Source: Tipula vernalis (lineage: Eukaryota; Arthropoda; Insecta; Diptera; Tipulidae). From it: 64,000 nucleotides of DNA. The notes below the pieces were generated by a model, which saw only the letters and a list, made by a program, of their open reading frames with translations, made no database searches and was not told the origin of the DNA. Shown here piece by piece: positions 46,991-58,215 of this stretch; within the stretch, counting starts at the first letter, position 1; each line of letters starts with the position of its first letter. The position numbers and the translations under genes were made by a program. Location of the stretch: assembly GCA_958295665.1 (NCBI GenBank), contig OY282558.1, positions 64,282,789-64,346,788 on the forward strand. Direction: 5' to 3'.

Positions 46991-47456
46991 TGATCTATCT
47001 TTGAATTGGTATGAATTAAATCGTTAAAAATATCCCGAAATCTAAGCCAACCTAATTCCGAACCATCAAACTTTGGTAAGAGTATTTCTGGCAATTTGAT
47101 AGCTAGCGAAGTATTGACTTTTAAATCTGGTTTATCTTCTTCAATGTTCACAGATGTACTTTTAATTTCCAAATTACTTTTAAATTCTAATTTATTTATT
47201 TGATTCAAAATTTTAGATCAAGATTACCGTATACATCTTCGAATTTTGTACGCTCTTCAAAAACACCAATATCAGTATCCAAACTTTCAATTTCAGATTG
47301 TACATCATCAAACTTCGTATATGTAATTCTTAACCTATGAAGCATGGATTGTAATTCACCGATTGAGAAACTTTCATTTGATTCAAATTGATTTTTGAAA
47401 TAGGTAAGTCTACCTTTATGGCCACTTCTTTGTTTCTTCAAAAGATTAATATCCAT
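46991..47456 (-). pseudogene. BEL/Pao gag N-terminal part, broken
   Basis: Start of the gag of the BEL/Pao element whose pol lies at 35415-40255. The ATG at 47456 opens MDINLLKKQRSGHKGRLTYF with a predicted helical segment. The frame ends at 47205 by a single frameshift in an AAAATTTT run. It continues with QINKLEFKSNLEIKS and then AIKLPEILLPKFDGSELGWL and RFRDIFNDLIHTN, the LPxxxLPxFDG block of BEL gag. It stops at 46990, where the inverted-repeat DNA element is inserted; the rest of gag resumes at 40255. Confidence 0.88.
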
Positions 47457-47942
47457 GATGAAAACCGATTTTTCGAATTACTGGTATTAAATTACTGAAC
47501 AAAATTACGTTATATAAATTAACAAATAAAATATATGTATGTTTAAGAACAGACTAAAACTAATATAACTTAAACTAATACCTTATTCTAAATTAATCGA
47601 TGATTGTCCCGTTATCTCCTGTATAAACGTGTTGAAACTTGTAACCAAATGAACGGTGTTGAGTAATTTCTTCCTCGATTATGTTTGTTTTATGGTATAC
47701 TGCTTATTGTAGCTAAAAATGCTGATTTTTTCCACAATTTATTATACTTTACCCAGCAAATAATTATAGTAATTTTATTAACAATTGGAATTATTCGTTG
47801 AAATTATCGACGAAATATAACGTACTTTAACCGTTATAACGGTATCGAAGAAATGTGCAGTTGGAAGATTTCAATCAGTCGAAGAAACTGCACAGTTATT
47901 TTAATTGCTATAATTTACCGAAGTTATGTTTTAATTAATAAA

Positions 47943-47961
47943 TATCCCGGTCGATGGACCA
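47943..47961 (-). other. Primer-binding-site candidate of the BEL/Pao element
   Basis: Six bases inside the 5' LTR, the minus strand reads TGGTCCATCGACCGGGAT. TGG at this distance and the CCGGG segment fit the 3' end of a tRNA. The match resembles Gly-type acceptor ends, but the tRNA identity is not certain. Confidence 0.55.
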
Positions 47962-47966
47962 AAAAA

Positions 47967-48288
47967 TGTTGAATCTTTTTCCAAAAAAAATATATATTGA
48001 AATAAAACAATGGACTGTATTAACTTTTATATTTTATTTTAATACGATTAACAAATAACCACACTCCAGTAAGTACAATAAAAATCTCAATAATTTCGTC
48101 GTGTTTTCGACAACTTTACCCAAAAAGTAAAAAACAAAAAAAAACCGTATTTGTCTCTCTCTTCTCTCTATACTAATATAGGGTAACACAAAATATAGCG
48201 TCGATATACTTAGTAAACTATATAGCAAACATAAGATAATTTCAATGTGAAGTTTTTTTTTTTTTTTTAAATTTGTTAAACTTTAACA
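47967..48288 (-). repeat. 5' LTR of the minus-strand BEL/Pao element
   Basis: 322 bp, same sequence as 34464-34785 apart from homopolymer lengths. Bounded by TGTTGAATC and ACTTTAACA. Confidence 0.95.
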
Positions 48289-48293
48289 ACATT
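48289..48293. repeat. Right 5-bp target duplication ACATT
   Basis: Directly after the LTR end. Matches 34459-34463 and marks where the env-like reading of the older BEL copy resumes. Confidence 0.95.
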
Positions 48294-49110
48294 CCTGATC
48301 TCATTCATGCACATATATCAAAGCATGGATGTACGTAGTAGGGTAACACAACGAAATGTGATAATTGAGATTATCATACCGTTGTCCTTTGCAACGGATT
48401 ATAACCTGCTAGCCGTCTTCCCAGTTCCGAATATTAATCATAACGGCACTCAATCACACATCGTTACATCAACAAAATATCTAGCAATGGACAATCATCG
48501 AGAACATTTTGCTACTCTAACAACAGAAGAAGTAAAGCGTTGTCAAATACTCCAACCTAAGCAAGTTCTATGCGAAATATCACCAATTTTCAATGCATTG
48601 ACTAACAAAACCCAGTGTGAAGTAGCAGTCTTACAGTGAAAACCAACGCCTGACACATTATGCAATGTTGAGGAAATAAATTCAACTAACCATTGGATAA
48701 AACTGCATGCTCCAAATCAATGGATTTACGTAATTACAAATAAAACGACAGTTGATATCATATGCGGATCCAACTTCGACTCATACAGCCTTCAGGGGTC
48801 CGGATTAGTAACGATAGATGCTGGTTGTAAGCTAAGGGACGACAATCTCTTCATCATCGCTATCGGCACAGCACATAATAATAATAGCAAGACATTTGAA
48901 AGATCATCTAATATGTTAAGCGGAGCGATCAATCTAAAGGAATTTAGTTCGCAAATAAAACCCAAAACAACAAAACCCGATAATCTTAGCCTGATGCCAC
49001 CAATTGAGACTACCGATTTGGAAAGGGAGCTAAAAGTGATAAAGAAAAGGGAACAACTACCAACAGAAATGAATCACCATGATGTTCTGACATTAAAGAA
49101 TTTAAATTGA
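48294..49110 (+). pseudogene. env-like gene, 3' part
   Basis: Continuation of the env-like relic interrupted at 34459. 48307-48639 shows IIEIIIPLSFATDYNLLAVF and TTEEVKRCQILQPKQVLCEI. After a stop at 48637, a further stretch has KLHAPNQWIYVITNKT, a CG pair, LQGSGLVTIDAGCKLRDDNL, and the charged end to about 49110. Cysteine spacing and the order PN..Y..T..CG..G.G.....GC resemble the ectodomain of BEL/roo env. A clear membrane anchor was not found. Broken by a stop and shifts. Confidence 0.6.
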
Positions 49111-49113
49111 CAC

Positions 49114-52100
49114 TAACTGATTTTGTTCTCATTAATTAAAAGACTCCACCAGCGGTAACCTTTTAATTAATTAAATTTACATAAAACCGGTACAACGGTC
49201 AACATTGTAAACAACGTGACTGAACTGGCTGCTTGGTGTAGCATTTATCGTTGTTTTTAACGTATCCGTTAGGTTTTATACTACCATACTAAAAAAAATT
49301 CATCTTTTGTTTTTTGTTAAGAAACTTTCGGGATATTTTAGGACTTAGGTGCTAAAGGTATCAATAGGTTGAGGTAGATTTCAATGACTAAACTCTAAAT
49401 TATTTTCTCTCTAATACACATCTCTCTTTCTCTCTCTTCATCTCTTTCTCCTTATTTGTCCCTACCCTCCTTCTCTCGTATTTTTATACAGCAAACGATC
49501 TACATTTCCCTTAGTTACTTAGCAATTGGGTTCGAATTGATAATTGTTTGTCCGAACTGAATGCTCGTTCACTTAAATTTGACATTGATTCTGATCGTTG
49601 GGATAAGTAATGAGATAAGTTATTTTCCGTCCTCGAAAGACTAAAAATTTAAGAATTTTTTTTGACACCACAGAACCTTTTCTGCAATAAAAATCCGCAG
49701 AAAAATTTAGATTTCGTTTGATTTTATTCGGGTAAGTAAATAAAGAGTAAGCTGTATATTTTATTATTCAGCTGAGGATCACCCATAACGAACTATAATG
49801 AAAAAAAAAAAATTAACGATTTACAGAAACAACAATAAAACTACATGTAATCGATCATTCATTCGCGATCAACAATAATCATCATCATATCCATCAATTC
49901 AGTATTTATACACTTTTACAATATAATGAAAATCAATTGGAATTACAATCAAATTACAGTTCAATCGCGGTTTTTTTTTTTTTTTTAATTTTGCTTCTTG
50001 TATTTAACTTCAATTGTTTTCATTTTTGAGATTCCACTTGCAGGCAACGACGCATCACACAAAATTTATTAAGAAGATGAATAAGAAACGTACAAATTAC
50101 ATTTTATATCCCTTTAACGTCAATTGAGGATAATGATGTGTCAAAAATTGGTCAAATTTGTGTTACTTGTGTAGTTAAGTCTTGTCAAATTTTTGGTTGA
50201 TCTTTAAACGAAATTTTTTCATCGCACTCGATATATTTGTATGTAAATTAGTCGATCGATCATGAACATTTTTTAATTTTGGCGTGCACACAGTGTTTTT
50301 ACCGAACACTCGCCTTATTAAATGAGCGTATATATGAAAATTATTTACAAAATTCTTTAACAAAAGTAAAATCAAAGAAAACGACGATCAAAAATCAAAA
50401 GAAAATGCCGATTGATCAGTTGTGTGTATGTATGTATATGTTTGTGTGTACTCGATACAATCACACAATAGAATTTTGTATGATTGGTTGCAATCAATTA
50501 AAATAATTATTTTTATGACAAAGTGTATTTAATGATTATTATTTAATTGATCCTCGATGCTCGTTATGTAAATATACCGTATTTCGTTCGGCATCCGATT
50601 GATTTTCTTGGAAAATTTAATGCACAAATATTTTTTTTTTTTTTTGGTTGCGAGTACACGATCATAACACAAGTGAGAAAAATTATATCAATAAAATTCA
50701 GTTAAAGAGACACACAAATAAAGAAAACACCAATTACCAATTGATGATAACTGGAAATAAACGGCGAACGTATTGGCATCTTTGGAATTTTTGCGGAAAT
50801 TGAGTTTTTGTTATTGGTTTTCTTGTGTCGCTGTCGGTTGTTGTCGGCCGATCGCTTTTGATGTTTAAAAATAAGTAAAGTTTATTTATAAAATTTTTGT
50901 CGTAATTGATTACAATTGATAGTGTATACATTCATTATATATTGATATTTGCGTTAGGAGTTCTTTGAACTGTTGGCAGTCCTTTAAAATAATTCACACG
51001 ATCGTGCCTGACCTTAACATATACATATATGTAGTATGGCCAGCTAAACAAAATTGGAAAAATTTGTATGCTAAACCTCAATCAAACTCAACAATAATAA
51101 ATGTAGATCAATTTCGTCTCCGCACTGATCGCTCTTGCATTCTTCTCGTTTTTGTATTACAAAAATTTCTTGCTGATCACCACCATCCATAGATCGAGTA
51201 GATGCCAAGTTCTTATAAAATATAATAATCATCATTTGATTAGTTTATTTGTGTATATTCTATTATAAATACAACACTACACGCCTCCAAAAAAAAAAAC
51301 GATCGACAGGACGGATCGATTTGACGGTTTGATTTGCCTATCGATCTCTCTCATAAAAGAAAAGAAAATTTAAATAAAAGATCGGTTTATTCGCTGCGAT
51401 CACGTCGAATCATTTTGACATTATTATTATTGTGGATCCACCCAAGAAGTCCGCCTACTTTTCATTTATTGATCATTGAATTTTTGATGTTATTGATTGA
51501 TAGATAAATCAATTGATACGATGAATTTGTGTATTCGGCACGTTGCCTTTTAAGGCATCACACATCTCATATACCGCTTTGGGGCTTATAGAAAGTTCTT
51601 TTGTTGTGTATTGTGTTCGAATTTGCATGTGTTTAACGTTTAACACCAAATTCAAATTTAGCATAACTAAATATACAATTTCGAAAATTGCTTCTAATTA
51701 ATAACTCCTCATTTCCTTTTTCAATTTTCAAAATTTCTAAAAGTTCACACGAATTTTTTTGTTAATCATGTACAAAAAGTTACTTTTTTTTTACCTTTTT
51801 AACAAAACAAAGCCGAAAAAGGTATTTCTATATTGTTGTATATACTCGTACGCGCAATAAACACAACAATTGAAAAGGACTCAAGTGGATTATCTTATAA
51901 TTTTCTTATGGTTACATCATACATATATACATATATTGAAGAAGATCGATGTTATATCAGCATTATTTCGTCTTCTTGTGGTTTTTACACAGCAGCAACT
52001 TATTGTATAGACAAAAGAAGTGCAGGAAATTTAAAGAATAAAAAACGTAAGGTAGAATTTTGTATTGTGTTGCATCTTGTTAGATTGCAGGTTAATTTCC

Positions 52101-52689
52101 CATTCATAAATACTTTTGGTTTTCGTTTTTTGTAGTTTAACCGACGATCCGCTAAAATAATAAATGTTAGGTAATCGACCTAATCAATTGAATTTATTTT
52201 TAAATGCGGTTATGAGATGTGGGGATATGTACTTAAATAATTTTAAGGGTGCTGAATCTAGAGGTAATAAAAATATTGTTTTATAGTTACCGATCACAAG
52301 TGGATTTTGAAATTCGAGATAATATGGAATTAATGCGGTTTTTGATCAAAATTATTACAAGTTGAAAAAATATAAATCGGAAGTTTCGCAGGTAGGACTC
52401 GAATTTTTGTAATAATCACGTTTGTATTAAGGTCGCACTAAATATCCTTCAGTAGCATAACAAGTAGGGATTTTCATTTGATTCCATACTTATTAGTCAT
52501 CACAGAGAGAAAAGATTGCTTTTATGAAACGAAACTTGCTTCATTTAATCATTTTGGTACAATGATTTTCAACCTATCAAGCCCATTTATTGAATTGAGA
52601 ATCGGCTTAAATAGGACAATAGCTAGTATTAAATCTAGCAAATATTTTATTAAATTTAAGTTTAAAACATTATAACAAAATAATTAAAA
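49114..52689. other. AT-rich noncoding DNA, no gene seen
   Basis: Probably the tail or LTR of the older BEL copy up to about 49350 (not bounded), then unique-looking DNA with TCTCTC and ATCATC microsatellites. Frames such as 51833-52135 have no recognisable motifs. Could be host intergenic or intronic sequence. Confidence 0.45.
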
Positions 52690-53140
52690 CCAAAAAAACG
52701 GCCTGCTTGAGTTAATTAAATAAGTTTATTAATTTAATACGTCTCAACGTAAAATCAAGCTTATGTGTTTCTTAAACTAAGGAATGATTTTGCTTTAATG
52801 AAGAATTATTTTTTCCAATTTCAACAGTACTCGCTGTTTATGAAAATACAAAACAACAATTTAATAATATTTTTGCTCGATTAAAGAAAAATAGTTCTTA
52901 ATTTAATAAAATGATTTATTAACTTTAGCAACTACTTTCTATATCGAATGCGAGTGAAACTTTTTCTTTTAGCTAGGACCCTCTTCTTTAAAGCAATTTT
53001 TTGCTTTAATTAAGAATTTTCATTCCATTCCAGCATGCTCGCTGGACAAATAATTAAAAATACCTTTTGTTATTTAATAATTTATTTGGCTTTAATTAAA
53101 ATTATTAACTTAAATTAAAAAATATATTCATATACATATG
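52690..53140. repeat. AT-rich repeat, about 215-bp unit, two copies
   Basis: Phrases with TTGCTTTAAT(G/T)AAGAATT followed by a CTCGCTG segment occur near 52790 and again near 53006; a weaker third GCTTTAATTAAAATT lies at 53089. The motif TTAATTAAATAA near 52707 recurs at 57978. It lies directly left of a Tc1-type element. Confidence 0.5.
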
Positions 53141-53437
53141 ATTATACAGCCTTGGCCGAAAATATAAAGCACCCCTATCTATTAGCATTATATATTAATA
53201 TTATGTCTTTCTAAACAATGGGTGTTAACGAACGAGTCATCCCACCGAATGCGACCCTTAATTATTGAAAATCACCAATTTTTGTTTTGTTTTAGGTTCT
53301 TAACAAGAAGTTGTAGCGTCGTAAAATTTTTTTATTTTAGTTTTGTATTTGATCGTGTGCAGTCTTCACATAAAGTGTTTTAAATCAAAAAGAGTTTTCG
53401 TAAGTTTTTTGAGAAAAAAAGTGTGTTTGTGATAATT

Positions 53438-54590
53438 ATGCCTAAAGCGTGCCAACTCAGTGAAGGAATAAGGGCACAAATTGTGTTGTTGGATTCCCAG
53501 GGTGTAAGCCAAATTAAAATATCCCAAAAATTAAAATGCTCTCGTGGAGCAGTTCAATCTACATTGAAAAGGGTTAGAGAGACCGGGGACTATGCCTATA
53601 AACTACGCTCAGGCAGAAATCGTATCACTTCGGTAAGAGACGATCGACAAATTGTGCAAAAATCTCTCAAAAACCGAAGAAAAACATCTGCTGAGATAGC
53701 TGCAGAGCATTTAACAGAACAAGAAGTTCACATTTCGGCACGGACAGTTAGAAGAAGGCTCCTGCAAGCTGGATTGAAAGGTTGTAAAGCAAGAAAAAAA
53801 CCTTTGCTCTCACTTACCAACATAAAAAGTCGCTTGAGATGGGCTCGAGAACACAAACATTGGAATGACGTGGATTAGGCGAGAGTTGTTTGGTCAGATG
53901 AATCTACTTTTGAGATAAATATAAAAAATAAATATTAAAAAATAATTAGTCAAAAAAAAAAAAAAAATTGTGCTATGTATTTTAAAAGAATTAATAGAGA
54001 AATTTATGTTAAATTTGATGGAATTCTTATAGATTTTTGGAACTCCTGGCGCAACCATCGTAAGAAGAAGAGTCGGGGAAGCATACAATCCTGATTGTAT
54101 AGTGCCTACCGTAAAGCATGGAGGGGGTAAACTGATGGTGTGGAGTTGTATGGCATCATCAGGGGTGGGAAAACTGTTGTTTTGTGAGGGTCCGATGAAC
54201 AGTACCAACTATGTTACCGTCCTCGAGGCTGCATTGAATGCCTCAATTCGGCAAATCTTTGGGGAAACGGATAGTTCTTCGATAATTTATCAATAGGATA
54301 ATGCCCCCTGCCATACTTCCCGCGTTACGATGAGTTGGTTTCGAAAAAAACAAATTCGAGTCATGGACTGGCCCGCCCAGTCACCAGACCTAAATCCCAT
54401 TGAAAATTTGTGGTCAATTTTAAAAAAAAAAATCAAGGATCGCAGTATGACTTCAAAGGAAGACCTCAAACGTGCGCTGACAGAGGAATGGAAAAATATA
54501 TCGAGAAATACCTGCGAAAAATTAGTACGGTCGATGAATAAAAGAGTCCTGGCTGTCATCAAAGCCAAAGGAGGACCTACAAAATACTAA
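53438..54590 (+). pseudogene. Tc1-family transposase pseudogene
   Basis: Starts MPKACQLSEGIRAQIVLLDS at 53438 (the GTG-initiated longer frame is not needed). The DNA-binding part includes SQKLKCSRGAVQSTLKRV, LRSGRNR and ISARTVRRRLLQAGLKG. Near 53876 a TAG replaces the Trp usual before ARVVWSDE, then VVWSDESTFEI holds the first catalytic Asp. A stretch at about 53918-54030, AT-rich with A16, interrupts the gene. Reading resumes with FGTPGATIVRRRVGEAYNP and HGGGKLMVWSCMASSG. At 54294 a TAG stands where the second Gln of YQQDNAPCH is usual, just before the second Asp. PDLNPIENLW then holds the Glu, 34 residues on (DD34E). The C-terminus GPTKY at 54588 is complete. Two nonsense changes and one insertion inactivate it. 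Confidence 0.92.
53918..54030. other. About 115-bp AT-rich insertion in the transposase
   Basis: Lies between the codons for TFEI and FGTPG. It contains A16 (about 53953-53968) and has no recognisable ends. May be a short fragment of another repeat. Confidence 0.6.
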
Positions 54591-54709
54591 AATTAATAAA
54601 ATATAAAAAGTATTTCCTAAAAATATTGAGTTTTAATTTTTGTCTTCATTCGTTTTGTAGATACTGCAATTTGGGAGGGGTGATTTATAATTTTGGCCAT
54701 GGCTGTAGT

Positions 54710-55309
54710 TTACAACTAATAATTTACCGTATAAACTCATAGATTAGCAAATAATATAATTTTTAGCAAACATTTTTTTTATTTTTTTTTGTTTAAGTTC
54801 CCTTGAGATTCGAAGCGTTGGGGTTTGATTTAAAATTTAGAAAAAAATGTAAGCTAAGAAACCAACAAATTAAAATATGAATATATTTAATAAATTTTTA
54901 ATGTTTTGTGTTTAAAGTTTAATGTATTAATTTTAATTCAAATGTTTACTATTTACTAAAATATTTATATAAATAATACAGCAAAAATACGACAAAATAA
55001 TTATAAAACAGATATGTAATTGCAAATATTTTTTTTTAAATTTGATATAACGCGAAACTTTAATTTGATAATTTGTTGATTATTAATAAAAAAAGGAAAC
55101 TATTCGGTTTTTTTCAATTTCCGAGAGTAAGCTTTTTAGTTCTGGAACCATCGAATCTAAATTAATTTTGTAAAAATAAACTTGTATGAAATTCCAAACT
55201 TTTGGCATTCGATTGGATATTTTAAATTTAAAACAAAAAACATTTTAAAACAAATCTCCATGCATTTTAGGAAGCTATCAAGTTTAAAATAAATGTTATC
55301 AAAACACTT
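54710..55309. other. AT-rich spacer, no gene seen
   Basis: Very AT-rich with T-runs. No frame or repeat of note. Confidence 0.45.
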
Positions 55310-57620
55310 ACAATCTACAAACATTACAATCTTTAATAATTTTTTGTAGTTCTATTATCGAGCCAACTTCTATAGCAAGGTTTACAAACAGTTGTTTTGA
55401 GCTTATTAGCAACTCTTGCTGATGGTTTGAGAATGTATTGAAGAAACTGGATCAACTGATAGTTTGTGTAGTCTGTAACTAAAATAAAAACATTAAATTT
55501 GTTACTAGTGGTTATTAAAATTGGATTTGTGTTACTAAAGAAAAGTAAATGAAAAAAAAATACTTGGTTAAATAATTAAGTTACCTAGGTCTTTTGTCAA
55601 GGATTTCAATTCCTGAATTACAGTTTTGTTTTTGACTTTTTCAAATAAAACTGAAGGATTTTTTTTTAATAAATGAATCCCACTTCTCAAATAAAGCAAA
55701 TATTGAGTCTGGGTGAATTATTTCAAAATCAATGTCAATCTGAAATTAAATATAATTTTTACAGCAATAAGTGCCCAAATTGATAATTTTTGTTTAATGT
55801 TGAAAAGTACTTATTGAAATATAATACGGTTAGAAGTCAGGACAATTGTACTATCTTAATCTTAATCTTAAACATACATACTATAAAATGTATCAAGATA
55901 TGTTTTGTTTAAAATTAAAACAAACTAGAAAATGTATTCACAATTCGTGAAACTTTTTTATCGGGTTTGCTTTGTAATATATTGGCAAAAAGCTCTTTAT
56001 ATAAAATGAATCTGCAACAATATTTATATATGAAAATATTTACCAATCGAAAGCCATTAGATGATTTTAATAGTGGCCAATTGTCAAGAATCTCTGCCGC
56101 TTTTAAGTTATTTAGTTCATGTAATTCCTTGTGACGTCCTTTGGCAGTGTCTTTCCATTTAAGCTAAACTGTTTCCCACGGTGACTGCATGTAAGAAAGC
56201 CATTTCTTGTTTCCTTCGAACTCTGGCTCTATTTCAATTTGATTTTTCTCTAAATGATTTAAAAAAAAACAGAGATAAATTGTATGGTACTATAAAAGCT
56301 CAAATCATATTTCGTACCTGATTGATCGATAGTTCTGTCTCCTGGCGTAAATTTTTTCGATAAAAATTTGACTTTATTTTAAAAAACCCAATTTTTTCAG
56401 TTTGCAGCAGCTATTTCGGTATTTGTTGTAGAGTTTTGCGGCCGGCCTTTTTAAATTTATTCTAAGTTTGAAGAGTTTATTAAATATCTGCTAATTTTCA
56501 AAGTTGTTATTGAACTAATGTTATTAAAATATATAATAAAAACATTCCCTTGCATATAAAATACAATTAACAATAAAATAATTTAGAAGATATTTGCCTT
56601 ATCTTCGCCAGGAAAGTATTTTTCTATTTCAAGACTGATTTGTTCCAACTGGGCAGCAGTTATATTTTCTTCCCTGACTATGAATTCATGTACGATACTT
56701 TCGATCAACAAATTTCTGGTATCGTCGTCCAGAGAACCGTTTTTGATATAAGCATCAGTAAATTTTTTACCTCGCTCTGTATTTAGGACAGTTTTGAATT
56801 CCTATATAAATTAAATGAATTAGAATTTAAAATGAAAAGCCAATAAGGTTTAAAATTTACAAAGTGAAAGGCAGAATGTATTTCGCCTTCATATGACACT
56901 AAAGATGCGCTGGAACTAGGAATCAAAGAGCTCATCTGTGTATCCATAGATAACGTGCTATTGCTGTTACTCAATGTATAGGACGGTAAAGGGAACCCCT
57001 AAAAATCAAAGGCAAAGAAACGGAAATGCAATATTGTTATTAAATAAATTAATATTAATCTCACATTTGCAACGCGCCATTCCCTAATTTTTGATCGAAG
57101 CCTACTTTTTTGCTAAGATCTGTTGCGTCAGGAAACAAAGCATCCAAATCTGATTCTGTTAAAATTTTTAAATCCATAATGTTATCGAAATTTGATTCTA
57201 AAAGAATTTGAAAAGTTAGTAAAGAACACACTATAACTTAGAAGCTAGAATTACTTTGAAAATTATCCCAAGTTGATTCCATTTGCCTAATAAGTTATGG
57301 AATTCGTTGGGTTGACCGTTACCAGAATCAAGCGTGTGGTAAGCATTAAACGAACTATTTTCTAAGTCAGAAAATTATTGAAGATAAAAAAAAAATTGAA
57401 TTAAATTGAATATAGTTGATTTGTCTGAACGCCAAGTTTTAATAAAAATAATTAATTTGTTACCATAGTTTAAGTAAGATTAATTTTCCTCTTCATTTGT
57501 TGATGAGTTAAACAGTAATACAATATTTACGTATCGATCATCTGTATTATCTTCAATTGACATTTGTTTCGCAAAAAATATTTCAATGTGGTCTCGGATC
57601 AATTTATAATTTGTACCTAC
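55310..57620 (-). pseudogene. Multi-exon relic of an uncharacterised arthropod gene family
   Basis: Read leftward, several exon-like pieces with splice-like borders make one coherent protein. About 57618-57480: IRDHIEIFFAKQMSIEDNTD. About 57220-57064: a SAM-like segment, LTESDLDALFPDATDLSKK then RLRSKIREWRVAN after a one-base shift. About 57000-56865: a Ser-rich linker. About 56812-56590: RGKKFTDAYIKNG, NLLIESIVHEFIVREENITA, LEQISLEIEKYFPGEDK. About 56470-56318: AAKLYNKYRNSCCKLKKLGF, then FTPGDRTIDQS and a GT donor. About 56255-56044: KWLSYMQSPWETV, a stop, LKWKDTAKGRHKELHELNNL, EILDNWPLLKSSNGFRL and a donor. About 55739-55585: IDIDFEIIHPDSIFALFEKW. About 55480-55320: QQELLISSKQLFVNLAIEVG. 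I recall the LFP and EILxxWP patterns from large multi-copy families annotated only as uncharacterised in arthropods. At least three frameshifts and one stop. No function is proposed. Confidence 0.65.
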
Positions 57621-57879
57621 GTAAAATTAGTTTATTTTTCACTTTTTGTAATTTTTAACTTTATTTTAATTAATATTTAATATTTTTCACTTTTATCACT
57701 TTTTAATAAATATTAATAACTCGCAGTTTAGTTAATTTATGCCTAATTATTATTGCACTAAAATTTCACTTTATGCTCATAATTTCAGAACGTTATCAAG
57801 TAAACTAAAATGATTTTGGAAAAAAATCATTGCGTTTTGTTGAAAAAATAAAAATTCACATTCGTAAAAAAGCAAGCCT

Positions 57880-58215
57880 TGTTTAATATTATATAGACAA
57901 TAATAAACTTGAGAAAGGACGTTTTTAAATAAGAGAAATCTCGCTGTGTTTTTGCTAGGCTTGCTTAATTAAATAAAGTATTTAAAATAAGGTTATTAAA
58001 ACTAAGCAAGTATTTATTATGATGCTATAGGCACGCGTAAAATAATCAAGGCTTGCTTAATGTTAAAAAAAACTTAATAATATTTAGAAACTCTTTCAGA
58101 ACCAAGACAATTCTAGCTATATTTTAGCAAACCTCGCTTAATTAAACAATTATTTTTAATAAGGTTGCTATAATTTAGCTAGGTTTTCTATTAAGTATCA
58201 TGTAACAATGAAATT
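57880..58215. repeat. AT-rich repeats with CTTGCTTAATTAAA motifs
   Basis: CTTGCTTAATTAAATAA at about 57969, CTTGCTTAATGTTAA near 58060, and CTCGCTTAATTAAACAA near 58135, interleaved with AATAAGG TTGCTA/TTATTA blocks. The motifs resemble those at 52690-53140. They may be subterminal repeats of one larger element that carried the relic gene; speculative. Confidence 0.45.

Larger units (their letters stand above)
34464..48288 (-). mobile_element. BEL/Pao retrotransposon, young, interrupted by a DNA transposon
   Basis: Complete BEL/Pao element on the minus strand: LTRs 47967-48288 (5') and 34464-34785 (3'), duplication ACATT, primer-site candidate, gag start at 47456, and the pol end at 35415. 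The gag was cut by a 6.7-kb element at 40256-46990. Near-identical LTRs mean recent insertion. Apart from that insertion and one frameshift at about 47205, the gag-pol frame is open throughout. Confidence 0.93.
29046..49113 (+). mobile_element. roo-like BEL/Pao element with env, split by another BEL/Pao
   Basis: A + strand BEL/Pao copy: gag (29165-30127), protease, reverse transcriptase, RNase H and integrase (30135-33996), and an env-like frame (33890-34459) that resumes at 48294 after a 13.8-kb insertion (34464-48288). The insertion is bounded by ACATT on both sides (34459-34463 and 48289-48293), which proves that the two pieces were contiguous. Gene order and the presence of env match roo/BEL errantivirus-like elements. 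LTRs could not be identified. Many stops and frameshifts: an old, dead copy. Confidence 0.85.
53147..54705 (+). mobile_element. Inactive Tc1-type (DD34E) element
   Basis: Left end CAGCCTTGGCCGAAAATATA and right end inverted CAGCCATGGCCAAAATTATA, 26 of 30 bases alike; TA at 53145-53146 and 54706-54707. One transposase pseudogene inside, and a roughly 115-bp insertion in it. A different lineage from the element at 6664-8320. Confidence 0.92.

Noticed and set aside
40248..46998. 8-bp target duplication for the long-inverted-repeat element
   Set aside because: AGTAATCT on the left and TGATCTAT on the right do not match well enough; the duplication is left unresolved.
51833..52135. 100-residue frame as a host gene
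   Set aside because: No recognisable domain, starts in AT-rich DNA, no splice context.
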